The notes below the pieces were generated by a model, which saw nothing but the letters and a program-made list of their open reading frames with translations, was not told the origin of the DNA and did not search any database. A DNA stretch of 64,000 nt. Source: Microcoleus sp. CAWBG506. Its GTDB lineage: Bacteria > Cyanobacteriota > Cyanobacteriia > Cyanobacteriales > Microcoleaceae. The first letter of the stretch is position 1. Each line of letters begins with the position of its first letter. The stretch covers positions 1-64,000 of the forward strand of contig JAHREW010000032.1 of assembly GCA_020883125.1 (NCBI GenBank). Reading direction: 5' to 3'. Below are positions 25,171 to 35,016 of this stretch, piece by piece. The position numbers were made by a program, and so were the translations under genes.

Positions 25171-26243
25171 ATCCGACTATGACCCAACGCGAACTAACCT
25201 TTGCTCAGGCAATTAAAGAAGCTCTTACTCAGGCCATGGTCGCAGATTCGGCCGTCTATGTCATGGGAGAAGGGGTTCCCGATCCTAAAGGTATTTTTGG
25301 CACTACCTTGGGACTGCGGGAGAAATTTGGCAAAGAGCGGGTGCTGGATATGCCGTTAGCTGAAAATGGCATGACTGGCGTAGCAATTGGTTCTGCACTA
25401 GCGGGAATGCGCCCGGTTTTGGTACATCAGCGAGTAGACTTTGCACTACTAGCAATGGATCAAATGGTGAACAACGCCGCTAAGTGGCACTATATGTTTG
25501 GTGGCAAAGCATCTGTTCCCCTGGTGATTCGCCTAGTCATCGGTCGGGGTTGGGGTCAAGGGCCGCAGCACTCCCAAAGTCTGCAAGCTTGGTTTGCTCA
25601 TGTGCCGGGGTTAAAAGTGGTGATGCCCACAACGCCTTATGATGCTAAGGGCTTGCTGATTGCCGCGATCGAAGACAATAACCCTGTCATATTTTTTGAA
25701 CATCGCTGGCTCCACCAAATTTTTGGTCCAGTACCAGAGGAAATGTACCGCGTCCCAATTGGCAAAGCTCGGAAAATCCGAGAAGGTCAGGATGTAACGA
25801 TTGTTTCAACTTCTTACATGACGCTGGAAGCGTTGCGGGCTGCTGAGTTGTTGTCGCGAGACGGGATAGAAGCAGAAATCGTCGATGTGCGATCGCTCAA
25901 ACCCTTAGATACCGAAACTATTTTGGAATCAGTACGCAAAACCGGGAGACTGATTGCAGCCGATGCAGCTTGGCGAACCTTGGGTTTTGCCAGCGAAATC
26001 CTAGCAATTGTGGCAGAAGAAGCTTATCCTTTTCTTAAATGCAGTCCCAAACGTATCGCTCTTCCTGATGTGTACGCACCATCTAGTCCGGCGATCGCCA
26101 ACGATTACTACCCCCGCGCTGTTGACATTGTAAATGCTGCCCGCACGATGATGGGTTTGGTCGTGCAAACAGAAACACAATTGGGAATTGTGCGGGAAAA
26201 TCCCCTGGATGTTCCAGATAAAAGATTTACTGGGCCGTTTTAA
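25167..26243 (+). CDS. Thiamine-diphosphate dehydrogenase E1 beta-like subunit
   Basis: The protein is 358 aa and overlaps the alpha gene by four bases (ATGA), a sign of translational coupling and a 1:1 complex. It shows the beta-subunit fold: TFAQAIKEALTQAMVADSAV, the VYVMGEGVPDPKGIFGTT loop, LAENGMTGVAIGSALAGMRP and the C-terminal transketolase domain VTIVSTSYMTLEALRAAELL with VDVRSLKPLDTETI. A second ATG, 12 bp on, could be the true start. Sitting between a glycosyltransferase-like gene and two sugar aminotransferases, it points to sugar chemistry rather than central metabolism. Confidence 0.83.
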   Translation: MNPTMTQRELTFAQAIKEALTQAMVADSAVYVMGEGVPDPKGIFGTTLGLREKFGKERVLDMPLAENGMTGVAIGSALAGMRPVLVHQRVDFALLAMDQMVNNAAKWHYMFGGKASVPLVIRLVIGRGWGQGPQHSQSLQAWFAHVPGLKVVMPTTPYDAKGLLIAAIEDNNPVIFFEHRWLHQIFGPVPEEMYRVPIGKARKIREGQDVTIVSTSYMTLEALRAAELLSRDGIEAEIVDVRSLKPLDTETILESVRKTGRLIAADAAWRTLGFASEILAIVAEEAYPFLKCSPKRIALPDVYAPSSPAIANDYYPRAVDIVNAARTMMGLVVQTETQLGIVRENPLDVPDKRFTGPF

Positions 26244-26270
26244 TACTCACCCAATTAAAATTTATTAACA

Positions 26271-27422
26271 ATGACAACGATCCATCCTCCAATTATTGAA
26301 CCTAAATCCCAGGTAGAGCGAATCCCCTACGTTGATTTAGCCCAACAGCACGCACTAATCAAGTCCGAAATCTTGGCAGCTATTAGCGAAGTGTTAGACA
26401 GCGGGCAGTTTATTTTAGGTGAACAAGTATCGGAATTTGAGCGTCAATTTGCAGAAATGTGCGGTGTCCGCTATGCTGTTGGCGTTAACTCAGGTACGGA
26501 TGCCTTAATTTTTGCCCTGAAAGCTTTGGGAATCCGCAGTGGTGATGAAGTAATTACAGCACCGAATTCTTTTATTGCCTCAGCAACCTGTATTCGAGTT
26601 CTAGGAGCTAAACCGGTCTTTGTGGATGTACGGGATGATTATAATATCGATCCCGATCAAATTGGGGCTGCTATTACTTCTAAAACTAAAGCTATTTTAC
26701 CTGTTCATCTCACAGGCCGTCCCTGCGATATGGAGCCTATTTTGGAATTGGCAAAAGAGAAGGGATTATATGTTGTGGAAGATGCCGCTCAAGCAGTCTT
26801 GGCTGAATATAAAGGTCGCCGAGTCGGTTCATTTGGTGCAATTGGGGCGTTTAGTTTGCACCCGCTGAAAACTTTAAATGCTTGTGGCGATGGCGGCGTT
26901 CTGACCACGAACGATCCAGAACTGTATGACAAGTTGAAGATTATGCGGAATATAGGTCTTCGCACCCGCGATGACTGTGTGATGTGGTCCCATAATTCTC
27001 GGCTAGACACGATGCAAGCTGCAATTTTACTGGTAAAATTACGTTATCTTGAAAGTTGGACTCAACAGCGCCGCCAAAATGCCTGTTATTACCAGGCTAG
27101 ATTGTCAGGAATTGAGCAGGTGAAATTGCCGCTGGAAAAAGAACATGAAAAGTGCGCTTACCACACTTTTGTTATTCAAGCAGAACGCCGTGAAGAACTG
27201 CGGCAATTTCTGGGAGAAAGGGGAATAGGTACATCAGTTCACTATCCAGTGCCTATCCACTTCTCTACGGTCGGAAAAGAGTTAGGATATGGAGAGGATA
27301 GTTTTCCCGTGACTGAACGACAGGCTAATCTAATTTTAAGTCTGCCAGTAAATCAGGGGTTAACAGAGGAGCACTTAGAACGTGTTTGCGACAGTATTGA
27401 AGCGTTTTATGGTAGTAATTGA
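26271..27422 (+). CDS. DegT/DnrJ/EryC1 sugar aminotransferase, copy 1
   Basis: The protein is 383 aa. These PLP enzymes convert keto-sugar nucleotides to amino sugars. Visible are YAVGVNSGTDALIFAL, EVITAPNSFIASATCI, the aspartate motif VVEDAAQAVLAEYKG and the PLP lysine in SLHPLKTLNACGDGG. The C-terminal substrate lid includes GTSVHYPVPIH. The regiochemistry (C3, C4 or other) cannot be read from sequence. It follows the E1-beta gene by 27 bp and precedes a paralogue by 9 bp. Confidence 0.88.
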   Translation: MTTIHPPIIEPKSQVERIPYVDLAQQHALIKSEILAAISEVLDSGQFILGEQVSEFERQFAEMCGVRYAVGVNSGTDALIFALKALGIRSGDEVITAPNSFIASATCIRVLGAKPVFVDVRDDYNIDPDQIGAAITSKTKAILPVHLTGRPCDMEPILELAKEKGLYVVEDAAQAVLAEYKGRRVGSFGAIGAFSLHPLKTLNACGDGGVLTTNDPELYDKLKIMRNIGLRTRDDCVMWSHNSRLDTMQAAILLVKLRYLESWTQQRRQNACYYQARLSGIEQVKLPLEKEHEKCAYHTFVIQAERREELRQFLGERGIGTSVHYPVPIHFSTVGKELGYGEDSFPVTERQANLILSLPVNQGLTEEHLERVCDSIEAFYGSN

Positions 27423-27431
27423 AGGGTAAAT

Positions 27432-28565
27432 ATGTTAACAAAACAGAGAATGCAAGTCAAGTTTTCTTACCTCGATCGGCAGTTTGCTAATGTTGATGAT
27501 TATCTGGCGGACGTGCGGGAATTGGTGTTGAGCGGCGATTTTACGCTGGGATCTCCTGTGACTGAGTTTGAACGTCGGTTTGCTGAATTTTGCCAAATGC
27601 CTTACGCGGTTGGGGTGAATTCCGGTACTGATGCTCTGATTTTACCGATGAAAATGCTGGGGATTGGCCATGGGGATGAGGTAATTACCACAACCAATAC
27701 TTTCATTGCTACGGTGGGGGCGATCGCGATGACGGGGGCAACTCCTGTATTTGTGGATAATGATGAAGGTTATACGATTGATGTTAACTTAATTGAAGCA
27801 GCGATTACTCCCCGAACCAAGGCGATTTTACCCGTCCACTACACGGGCAATGTGGCAGATATGCCGGCGATTATGAAGATTGCGGAAAAACATAATTTGC
27901 TGGTTATTGAAGATGCTTGTCAATCAATTACAGGGGCTAGAGATGGCAAGTATGTGGGTAGTTGGGGAGAAGCGGCAGCTTTTTCGCTCCATCCGTTAAA
28001 GAATTTGAATGTTTGGGGTGATAGTGGGATAATTGTGACGCGATCGCAAGAGTTGTACGAAAATTTGCGATTGTTCCGCAATCACGGTTTAATTAACCGC
28101 GACGAAGTGGCAATTTTCGGTCACAATTCTCGTTTGGACTCACTACAAGCCGTGATTGGCAATCGGTTAATAGACCAAACTGAGTTTATTACTAATACCA
28201 GAATTGCTAATGCGAAAAGGCTGGATGAATCCTTTGCAGATTTAGGGGAGTTCATTCACATTCCCCACCGTCCAGCTAATGTCAAGCACGTTTACCACCT
28301 CTACATTTTACGGGTGGAACATAGAGATGAACTACTGACTTATTTGCAGGAAAATGGAGTAGAAGCTAAGATTCATTATCCGATTCCCGTTCATTTGCAA
28401 AAAGCGGCTGCTCATTTGGGCTATAAGAAAGGTGATTTTCCTGTAGCGGAGAGAGATTCGCAGGTATCGATCACTTTACCAGCTCATCAACATCTCACCT
28501 CAGATGAAATTGATTATATGATCGAGTGCGTGCGATCGTTCTATCTACAAGGAGAGATGAAATGA
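27432..28565 (+). CDS. DegT/DnrJ/EryC1 sugar aminotransferase, copy 2
   Basis: The protein is 377 aa and a diverged paralogue of the preceding gene. The PLP lysine is in SLHPLKNLNVWGDSG and the aspartate in VIEDACQSITGARDG. The frequent alternative at this position, NVWGDSG against NACGDGG, hints at different substrates. An AAGGG box lies six bases before the ATG at 27432; MQVKFSYLD at 27450 is another possible start. Two aminotransferases in a row suggest either a diamino sugar or one enzyme for each of two sugars (inference). Confidence 0.87.
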   Translation: MLTKQRMQVKFSYLDRQFANVDDYLADVRELVLSGDFTLGSPVTEFERRFAEFCQMPYAVGVNSGTDALILPMKMLGIGHGDEVITTTNTFIATVGAIAMTGATPVFVDNDEGYTIDVNLIEAAITPRTKAILPVHYTGNVADMPAIMKIAEKHNLLVIEDACQSITGARDGKYVGSWGEAAAFSLHPLKNLNVWGDSGIIVTRSQELYENLRLFRNHGLINRDEVAIFGHNSRLDSLQAVIGNRLIDQTEFITNTRIANAKRLDESFADLGEFIHIPHRPANVKHVYHLYILRVEHRDELLTYLQENGVEAKIHYPIPVHLQKAAAHLGYKKGDFPVAERDSQVSITLPAHQHLTSDEIDYMIECVRSFYLQGEMK

Positions 28566-29554
28566 GTAAAACCACTTACGTTGTAATTGGCAGTAATTGC
28601 TTTACGGGTTGTCACATTGTAGATGGTTTGTTGGACGATCCCGATAATAAAGTAATTGGTGTTAGCAGATCGCCTGAATATAAAGACTTTTTCCTGCCTT
28701 ACAAACAACGCAAAAATCCTGATTTTACTTTTCACCAAATTAATAGTGTCAGGGAATTCGATCGCCTGATAGAACTGCTAGACGCAACCAAGCCGGAAGT
28801 GGTAATTAATGTGGCTGCTTTGAGTGAGGTAGGGTTGAGCAACTACAGCCCGGTTGAGTATTTTGACATTAACACGACGGCGGTGGTAAAGTTATGCGAC
28901 CAGCTTAGAAGTCGGGATTATCTCAAGTCCTACGTTCACATTTCTTCAGCCGAAATTTTTGGCAGTTGTGCGGATAGAGTAACGGAAGAAACGCTGTTCA
29001 ACCCCAGTACGCCCTATGCTGTTTCTAAAGCAGCAGCAGATATGTACCTGAATAGCATCAGCAAGAACTTTGGGTTTCCGGCGATTATTATCCGAACGAC
29101 AAATGTGTACGGCAGGCATCAACAACTGTTTAAGATTATTCCGAGAACTGCAATTTACCTAAAAATGGGTAAAGCCATTGAACTGCATGGTGGCGGAACC
29201 TCGGTTAAGTCCTTTATTCATGTTCGAGATGTTGTCCGGGGTTTATTGTTGGCTTTGAAACAAGGGAACTCAGCAACTTATCACTTGACCGTTCCGAGCG
29301 ATCACACTATTGCTGATATTGTACGTCAGGTTTGTGCTGCCATGGGGTATGATTTTGAAAAATGCGTTCAGGTAGTCGGCGAGCGATTGGGGCAGGATTC
29401 CCAATATCTGCTAGACTGCTCTAGGGCCGAACGGGAACTTAGTTGGCAGTCTCAAGTCTCCTTTGAAGAAGGGGTGCAAGAAGTGATAGAGTGGGTTGAA
29501 AGTAACTGGTCTGCGATCGAGCAGGAGCCGTTAGTCTATATCCATAAAAATTAA
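28562..29554 (+). CDS. GDP-mannose 4,6-dehydratase-like extended SDR
   Basis: The protein is 330 aa. YVVIGSNCFTGCHIVDGLL is a Rossmann motif in which the usual second and third glycines are altered (GSNCFTG). ISSAEIFGSC and YAVSKAAADMYL give the Ser and Y-x-x-x-K residues. It is closest in feel to 4,6-dehydratases and NDP-sugar epimerases. The ATG at 28562 overlaps the previous stop by four bases, after a GGAGAG box; a longer frame from 28526 lies inside the aminotransferase gene and is not used. Confidence 0.83.
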   Translation: MSKTTYVVIGSNCFTGCHIVDGLLDDPDNKVIGVSRSPEYKDFFLPYKQRKNPDFTFHQINSVREFDRLIELLDATKPEVVINVAALSEVGLSNYSPVEYFDINTTAVVKLCDQLRSRDYLKSYVHISSAEIFGSCADRVTEETLFNPSTPYAVSKAAADMYLNSISKNFGFPAIIIRTTNVYGRHQQLFKIIPRTAIYLKMGKAIELHGGGTSVKSFIHVRDVVRGLLLALKQGNSATYHLTVPSDHTIADIVRQVCAAMGYDFEKCVQVVGERLGQDSQYLLDCSRAERELSWQSQVSFEEGVQEVIEWVESNWSAIEQEPLVYIHKN

Positions 29555-29584
29555 GAGATCGGCTGCATATCTGAAGGATGAAAA

Positions 29585-32329
29585 ATGACAGTAAGCTATT
29601 TTGATACGGCAAACAAACTGAAGCTAGAAGGAAGATGGGAGGAAGCGATCGCCTCCTATCGTCAAGCGATTGAGGAAAACCCAAGTTTTTATTGGTCTTA
29701 CCACAATTTGGGGGATGCTTTGGCTAAGCTGGGCCGTTGGGAAGAAGCTGTCAATGCCTATCAGAGTGCGATCGAACTCAACTCATCTTCACCTTGGGTT
29801 CATTACAGTTTAGGGGAAGCTTGGGAAAAACTGGAGCGGTGGGATGAGGCGATCGCTTGTTATCAAAAAGCTTTAAAATTAGAGCCAGAAGAGTTGGAAA
29901 TTCAGCAGAGTTTGGGGAAAGCCTTGCAACGGCGAACCGAGTTGGATTTGACGAAGGTAATAGCTATGTATCGGCGTACCATAGAGCAAAATCCTGGTTC
30001 TGTGGAAGCTTATCAAAACTTGCTAAGGTTACAGCCAGATTCCTGGGAACTGTGGTGGCAATTGGCACAAGTTCTGGCACAGCAGAATCAGATAGAAGGG
30101 GCGCTCTCCGCTTATCAAAAAGTAATTAATATTAATCAAAGCTACATCCCTGGATATCAAGCATTAGTGAAATTGCAACCCGAAAAATGGGAAATGTGGT
30201 GGGAGTTGGGGAATGCCTGCGCAAAAGTGGATCGAAAGAAGGAAGCTCTTGAAGCATATCAGCGAGTTCTCGTACTTAATCCAACTGTGTTGCAAAATTC
30301 GCAAATTTTTATAATTCAATCACCTCCCTGGGGAATCTGGTGGGAGTTTGCCAATGTTTTGAAGCAACAGGGGAATCTGGATGAAGCAATATCAATATAT
30401 CAAAAGGCTACTTCTATCCAATTAGACTTAGCATTTCGCATCCAAGCTTATAACAAACTTGGTGAAGTTTATTACTCTCAAAGTAAGTTAGGAAAGGCCA
30501 TAGAAAGTTACCAACAAGCTCTCACTCTGAAACCAGACTGGGCAGAGGGTCACTGGCAACTTGGTAGTGCTTTGTGGCAACAGGGACAACAAGAGGCCTC
30601 CATAAAAAGTTACCAACAAGCTCTCACTCTGAAACCAGACTGGGCAGACGCTCGCCTACAGTTAGGAAATGCTTTGCTAGAGCAAGGACAACAAGAGGCC
30701 GCCATAGAAAGTTACCAACAAGCTCTCACTCTGAAACCAGACTGGGCAGACGCTCGCTGGCAACTTGGTAGTGCTTTGCTAGAGCAAGGACAACAAGAGG
30801 CCGCCATAGAAAGTTACCAACAAGCTCTCACTCTGAAACCAGACTGGGCAGAGGGTCACTGGCAACTTGGTAGTACACTATCGCAGCAAGGAAAATTGGA
30901 GCAGGCAATAGCTAGTTATCAAAGGGCTCTTGACATCTATCAAGAAAACATTACTAACGAGTCAGAGTTAGCCCAATTGCATATTAATCTAGGCAACATA
31001 CTCTTAGCTCAAGAAAAGTTTAAGGAAGCTTTTAAAACTTACGAGCAGGCGCTGAAAATTCAACCTAATTTTTCAGAAGAAGTAATTGCAAATTATAAAA
31101 ATTACCTAACTATCTACCCCCAGTTCGTGGAACTCTATTTAGCGTTAATCAAACTATTGATAGACGTTAGAAAATTTGCCGAAGCTTATCAAAGCTATCT
31201 GTATGTCAAGGAAATAAACAGCAAGTTGGTGTCAGGGATAGTTGATATTTATCAAAATGCGATCGCTATTAAACCTGACTCTGAATTATACTTGCAGTTA
31301 GGCAATATCCTCCTAGATCAAAACCAGATTGAAGAAGCCTCTAATAGCTATGAGCGAGCCGTTCAGACCAAACCAGATTCAATACGCGCTCACCTCCAGT
31401 TAGGAATGGCATTGCGGCGCGAAGGTAAAGTAGACCAAGCATTTAGCTGCTGCCAGCGAGCTATTGAAATCGATCCTAATTCAGCAGATGCTTACTACAG
31501 ACTGGCAGATGTATTTTTGACCCAAGGAAAACGTGATGATGCTTTTCGCTGCTATTATCAGTCGAACACAATTAAATTTGCCGAATTGCGAAGTCAAGGA
31601 AATACAGGAGGAATGTGTTTTTTCCCCTTACAAAGATCGGGAAGTGTTTATACTAACTATGCTTTGAGTAGAGGATTATCTATACCTTTTGCGTCAGATC
31701 CAACCGTTGGGGGATATAACACAATTGGACAATATTTAGTTCAAACTTCATTAGAAAATCATAGATTCAAAGATTGTATTATTACAGGTCATGTTTTAGC
31801 TTCAACATTTAACCTTTTACTCTTAAGTTTGTATGTAGATCGATTGGTTGTTAATGTCCGAGATCCTCGTCAGACAATGCTATCAATGATATACTATTGG
31901 GAAAAATTGTGGAATCAATCTCCTAACTTTGCGGTTGGCTATTCATTACCAGAAAATTATTTTTCAAGGTCTTTGACAGAGCAAATTAGTTGGCAGATAG
32001 AGAATTCGTGTCTGCCAGGGATCATCAAATGGATAGAAGGTTGGGTAGATGCTGAAGAAGATCCATTGTTTTATCCTAAAATATTATTTACTAGGAATGA
32101 GGATTTAGCAACCGATCCAGAGAGTTTTTTCGAGTCTATTTTGAATTTTTATGAAATAGAAAAATCGCGATTTACTTTTCCGCAGCCTCCAGAATTTAAG
32201 GCTGGCACACATAATCGAAAAGGGCAAATTGATGAGTGGCGGGAAGTATTCACACCAGAACAAGCTGAAAAAGCTTCTAGCATGATTCCCGAAAGACTTA
32301 TTAAAAGGTTTGGATGGTCTGCTAAATAA
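29585..32329 (+). CDS. TPR-repeat protein with C-terminal sulfotransferase-like domain
   Basis: The protein is 914 aa. About 17 TPR-like units occupy residues ~1-660, four of them nearly identical (QALTLKPDWAEGHWQLGSAL). From ~676 the sequence resembles PAPS-dependent sulfotransferases: MCFFPLQRSGSVYTNYAL at the position of the phosphate loop, LVVNVRDPRQTMLSMIYY as the 3'-phosphate-binding strand and helix, and HNRKGQIDEWREVFT near the C-terminus. The loop lacks the usual KSGT core, so activity is uncertain. A likely role is to sulfate a glycan held by the TPR scaffold (inference). The opening SYFDTANKLKLEGRWEEAIA is shared with other TPR proteins in this island. Confidence 0.72.
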   Translation: MTVSYFDTANKLKLEGRWEEAIASYRQAIEENPSFYWSYHNLGDALAKLGRWEEAVNAYQSAIELNSSSPWVHYSLGEAWEKLERWDEAIACYQKALKLEPEELEIQQSLGKALQRRTELDLTKVIAMYRRTIEQNPGSVEAYQNLLRLQPDSWELWWQLAQVLAQQNQIEGALSAYQKVININQSYIPGYQALVKLQPEKWEMWWELGNACAKVDRKKEALEAYQRVLVLNPTVLQNSQIFIIQSPPWGIWWEFANVLKQQGNLDEAISIYQKATSIQLDLAFRIQAYNKLGEVYYSQSKLGKAIESYQQALTLKPDWAEGHWQLGSALWQQGQQEASIKSYQQALTLKPDWADARLQLGNALLEQGQQEAAIESYQQALTLKPDWADARWQLGSALLEQGQQEAAIESYQQALTLKPDWAEGHWQLGSTLSQQGKLEQAIASYQRALDIYQENITNESELAQLHINLGNILLAQEKFKEAFKTYEQALKIQPNFSEEVIANYKNYLTIYPQFVELYLALIKLLIDVRKFAEAYQSYLYVKEINSKLVSGIVDIYQNAIAIKPDSELYLQLGNILLDQNQIEEASNSYERAVQTKPDSIRAHLQLGMALRREGKVDQAFSCCQRAIEIDPNSADAYYRLADVFLTQGKRDDAFRCYYQSNTIKFAELRSQGNTGGMCFFPLQRSGSVYTNYALSRGLSIPFASDPTVGGYNTIGQYLVQTSLENHRFKDCIITGHVLASTFNLLLLSLYVDRLVVNVRDPRQTMLSMIYYWEKLWNQSPNFAVGYSLPENYFSRSLTEQISWQIENSCLPGIIKWIEGWVDAEEDPLFYPKILFTRNEDLATDPESFFESILNFYEIEKSRFTFPQPPEFKAGTHNRKGQIDEWREVFTPEQAEKASSMIPERLIKRFGWSAK
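30506..30913 (+). repeat. Four 102-bp tandem repeats encoding TPR units
   Basis: Units start at 30506, 30608, 30710 and 30812 and share the opening AGTTACCAACAAGCTCTCAC. Each encodes one 34-residue TPR. The near identity shows recent unit duplication or gene conversion. Confidence 0.9.
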
Positions 32330-32365
32330 AAATAAAAATTACTCACTCTATTGAGGGGATTGTTA

Positions 32366-34996
32366 ATGCTGTCAGAAAATAAGGAAAAAACTGTGAGATA
32401 TTTTCAGGTTGCTAACCAACTTAAAAGTGAAGGAAAACTAGAGGAAGCGATAGCCTCTTACCTGAAAGCTATTGAGCAAAACCCCAACTTTCATTGGTCT
32501 AACCACAACCTAGCAGAGGTTTTTGCTAGGTTGGAACGATGGGATGATGCTTTAGCTCACTATAGTCGAGCCCTTGAAATAGCTCCAAATTCTGCTTGTT
32601 ATCACCACAAAATGGGAGAAGCTTTAGCGAAAATTGGTCAACTGGATGTTGCTGTTATTCAATATCATCGCGCCATCGAGCTTTCCCCAAATTCTTATGG
32701 ATTTTATAACAGCTTGGGTAAAGCCTTACATCAACTATCTATGCAAATAAACTTAGCAACTATAGGCTGTTATCACTGTTTAGAACAAATTATTTCAAAA
32801 ACAAACGATCTGAGCTGTTCAAATCTTTACGCTCTTAAGGATGAAGAATTCTTACAAGCAACAACTCAACTAGATAATGAAGCTTTTATTGAAGAAGTTT
32901 ATCGTACTTATTTGAAACGCGACGCTGATGAATTTGGCAAAAAGCATTGGCTTCAGCATTTCAGTGATGGTATAACCCGCAACCAAATTCTCGGCACATT
33001 TCGGCAAGCACCAGAATTTACCTCTCAATTAATATTCTCAGTTGTCTCATTCTGTCTAAAAGAGGCAGTCTCTGCCTATAGTCGTGCAATTGAATTAAAC
33101 CCCAATGTGTATAATTATGAAAATTTGGAAGAAGCACTGGTACAGCAAGGAGCGGTTCTGACCCAGCAGGGTAAAATTGATGGGGCAATAGAAAGTTATC
33201 GTCAAGCGATCGCCATTTCTCACAACTTGGCAGAGGCTCATCACAGATTGGGAAATGCCCTTATGGAAAAGGGTAAAATTGATGAAGCTCTTGAAAGTTA
33301 TCAGCAGGCGATAGGCACCAAACCAAACTGGGTACAAGCACATCTGAGCCTGGGAAATGCTTTGTTTCAGCAGTATAAGCTGGAGCCGGCTATTGAGAGT
33401 TATAAACAGGCAATTACCCTTGATTCGCATTCAGCCGAAGCACGCTTCCGGCTGGGAAACTCCCTTTTAGAGCAAAGCCAATTTGATGAGGCAAGGGAGA
33501 GCTACGAACAGGCACTTAACCTTGAACCAAACTGGGCAGAACTACACTTTCGGCTCGGAAATACCTTTTTACTGCAAGGCAACTATAGGGATGCTCTAGC
33601 TTGCCATCGCAAGGCACTGACGCTCAATCCCAACTGGGAGAAAGACTCATACTTCAGCTTGGGATACTGTTTATTAGACAACCCACAGCATTTAGAAGGC
33701 GTACTTCAGATTTACGAACAAGCCCTCTCCCTGCGATCGGATTGGATAGAAGGATACTACACAGCAGGCAATTGGCTGCATCTAGCTGGTTATTTAGAGG
33801 AAGCATTGAACTTTTGGAACAGGTGTACAAAAGTCAGACAAAATTTAGCCGAGGCCCATCAAATGGACCAGAACAATATCCACTTTTTCGGATATGATTT
33901 TACTCGAGCTATAGGTCACACAGCTTTTTTGGACTCTCGCATCAAAATGCACATTTTGGGTTGGCTACCAGTAGAAAACCAGTATAAAATTTTTGCCCCT
34001 CCTCACCATTATATAGCTAATTGGTGTATGTTATACTATTGGAGTTTTTACTGCCCCATTGTCTCAGATCCATCACAAAGTTCTTTAGTTAGTTATTCGG
34101 AAGAACGAAATGCAATGGTGACGCTAGCCAATGGCAAAAACATTTTTTATGCTACTGCGGCAGCAACAGCTCAAAAACAATGGGAAGCGGAAAATAGACC
34201 CCCGCTACTTGCTTTGTCAGCTTCTGACCAAGAGAAGGGAAGAGAATACTTGCGGAAACTGGGTCTACCAACTGATGCGTGGTTTGTTTGTTTGCACGTT
34301 CGAGAAGCTGGTCTGTACGAACGATCCAATCCTATAAAGAGTATCCGTAATGCAGATATTATGACATATTCATTAGCAATTGAATCTATTATCGCGCAGG
34401 GCGGGTGGGTGATACGCATGGGCGACTCAACAATGACACCATTACCTGCCATCCGGCAGGTGATTGACTATGTTCACAGTGACTTAAAAAGTGATTGGAT
34501 GGATGTTGTTCTTTGGTCTCAATGTCGCTTCTTACTTGGAACGACATCAGGACCGTATCTAGTACCTCCTACTTTTGGAGTACCGTGTGTTTTAACAAAT
34601 TGGGCCCCCTTATCAACTCCGCCGTATTTTGGCAATGATATCTTCATCCCCAAACTTTACTGGTCTGAAAGTGAGAACCGCTATTTGACCTTCCCAGAAC
34701 AAATCTCGCCTCCCATTGGTTATCACCTTGAATATCTCAAACCCTCAATGAGTATCAGGGTGATAGATAATACACCAGAAGAAATCAATGACCTGGTTTG
34801 GGAAATGCTGGAGCGACTAGATGGAAAAATTAAATACACAGAAGAAGATAAAAATTTACAAGAAAAATTCAATCTTGTGTCTGAAAGCTACGGAATTTAT
34901 GGAGCAGGCAGTAGAATGGGTCAAAAATTCTTACGCAAATATACTCATTTGCTCGACACTAAAAATAAATGTCTCGATCTCAAAGAATTTAGTTAA
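32366..34996 (+). CDS. TPR protein with DUF4214-like insert and TIGR04372-like glycosyltransferase domain
   Basis: The protein is 876 aa. TPR units flank a segment at ~165-225 (FIEEVYRTYLKRDADEFGKK) that matches DUF4214-type modules. Residues ~505-870 correspond to the family catalogued as TIGR04372 glycosyltransferases: WFVCLHVREAGLYERSNP, then NADIMTYSLAIESIIAQGGW, VIRMGDSTMTPL, SDWMDVVLWSQCRFLLGTTS and ENRYLTFPEQISPPIGYH. Its donor and acceptor are unknown. The start at 32366 has a GAGGGG box; an ATG 15 bp upstream is less likely. The gene at 48250 carries the same C-terminal domain. Confidence 0.78.
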   Translation: MLSENKEKTVRYFQVANQLKSEGKLEEAIASYLKAIEQNPNFHWSNHNLAEVFARLERWDDALAHYSRALEIAPNSACYHHKMGEALAKIGQLDVAVIQYHRAIELSPNSYGFYNSLGKALHQLSMQINLATIGCYHCLEQIISKTNDLSCSNLYALKDEEFLQATTQLDNEAFIEEVYRTYLKRDADEFGKKHWLQHFSDGITRNQILGTFRQAPEFTSQLIFSVVSFCLKEAVSAYSRAIELNPNVYNYENLEEALVQQGAVLTQQGKIDGAIESYRQAIAISHNLAEAHHRLGNALMEKGKIDEALESYQQAIGTKPNWVQAHLSLGNALFQQYKLEPAIESYKQAITLDSHSAEARFRLGNSLLEQSQFDEARESYEQALNLEPNWAELHFRLGNTFLLQGNYRDALACHRKALTLNPNWEKDSYFSLGYCLLDNPQHLEGVLQIYEQALSLRSDWIEGYYTAGNWLHLAGYLEEALNFWNRCTKVRQNLAEAHQMDQNNIHFFGYDFTRAIGHTAFLDSRIKMHILGWLPVENQYKIFAPPHHYIANWCMLYYWSFYCPIVSDPSQSSLVSYSEERNAMVTLANGKNIFYATAAATAQKQWEAENRPPLLALSASDQEKGREYLRKLGLPTDAWFVCLHVREAGLYERSNPIKSIRNADIMTYSLAIESIIAQGGWVIRMGDSTMTPLPAIRQVIDYVHSDLKSDWMDVVLWSQCRFLLGTTSGPYLVPPTFGVPCVLTNWAPLSTPPYFGNDIFIPKLYWSESENRYLTFPEQISPPIGYHLEYLKPSMSIRVIDNTPEEINDLVWEMLERLDGKIKYTEEDKNLQEKFNLVSESYGIYGAGSRMGQKFLRKYTHLLDTKNKCLDLKEFS

Positions 34997-35016
34997 TCAA
35001 TAAAAATAGGAGTTTT

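Noticed and set aside
24205-26243. Assignment as housekeeping pyruvate dehydrogenase E1 (pdhA/pdhB)
   Set aside because: The position within a sugar operon, the GEA in place of GDG, and the lack of E2/E3 favour a specialised enzyme, so I gave no pdh symbol.
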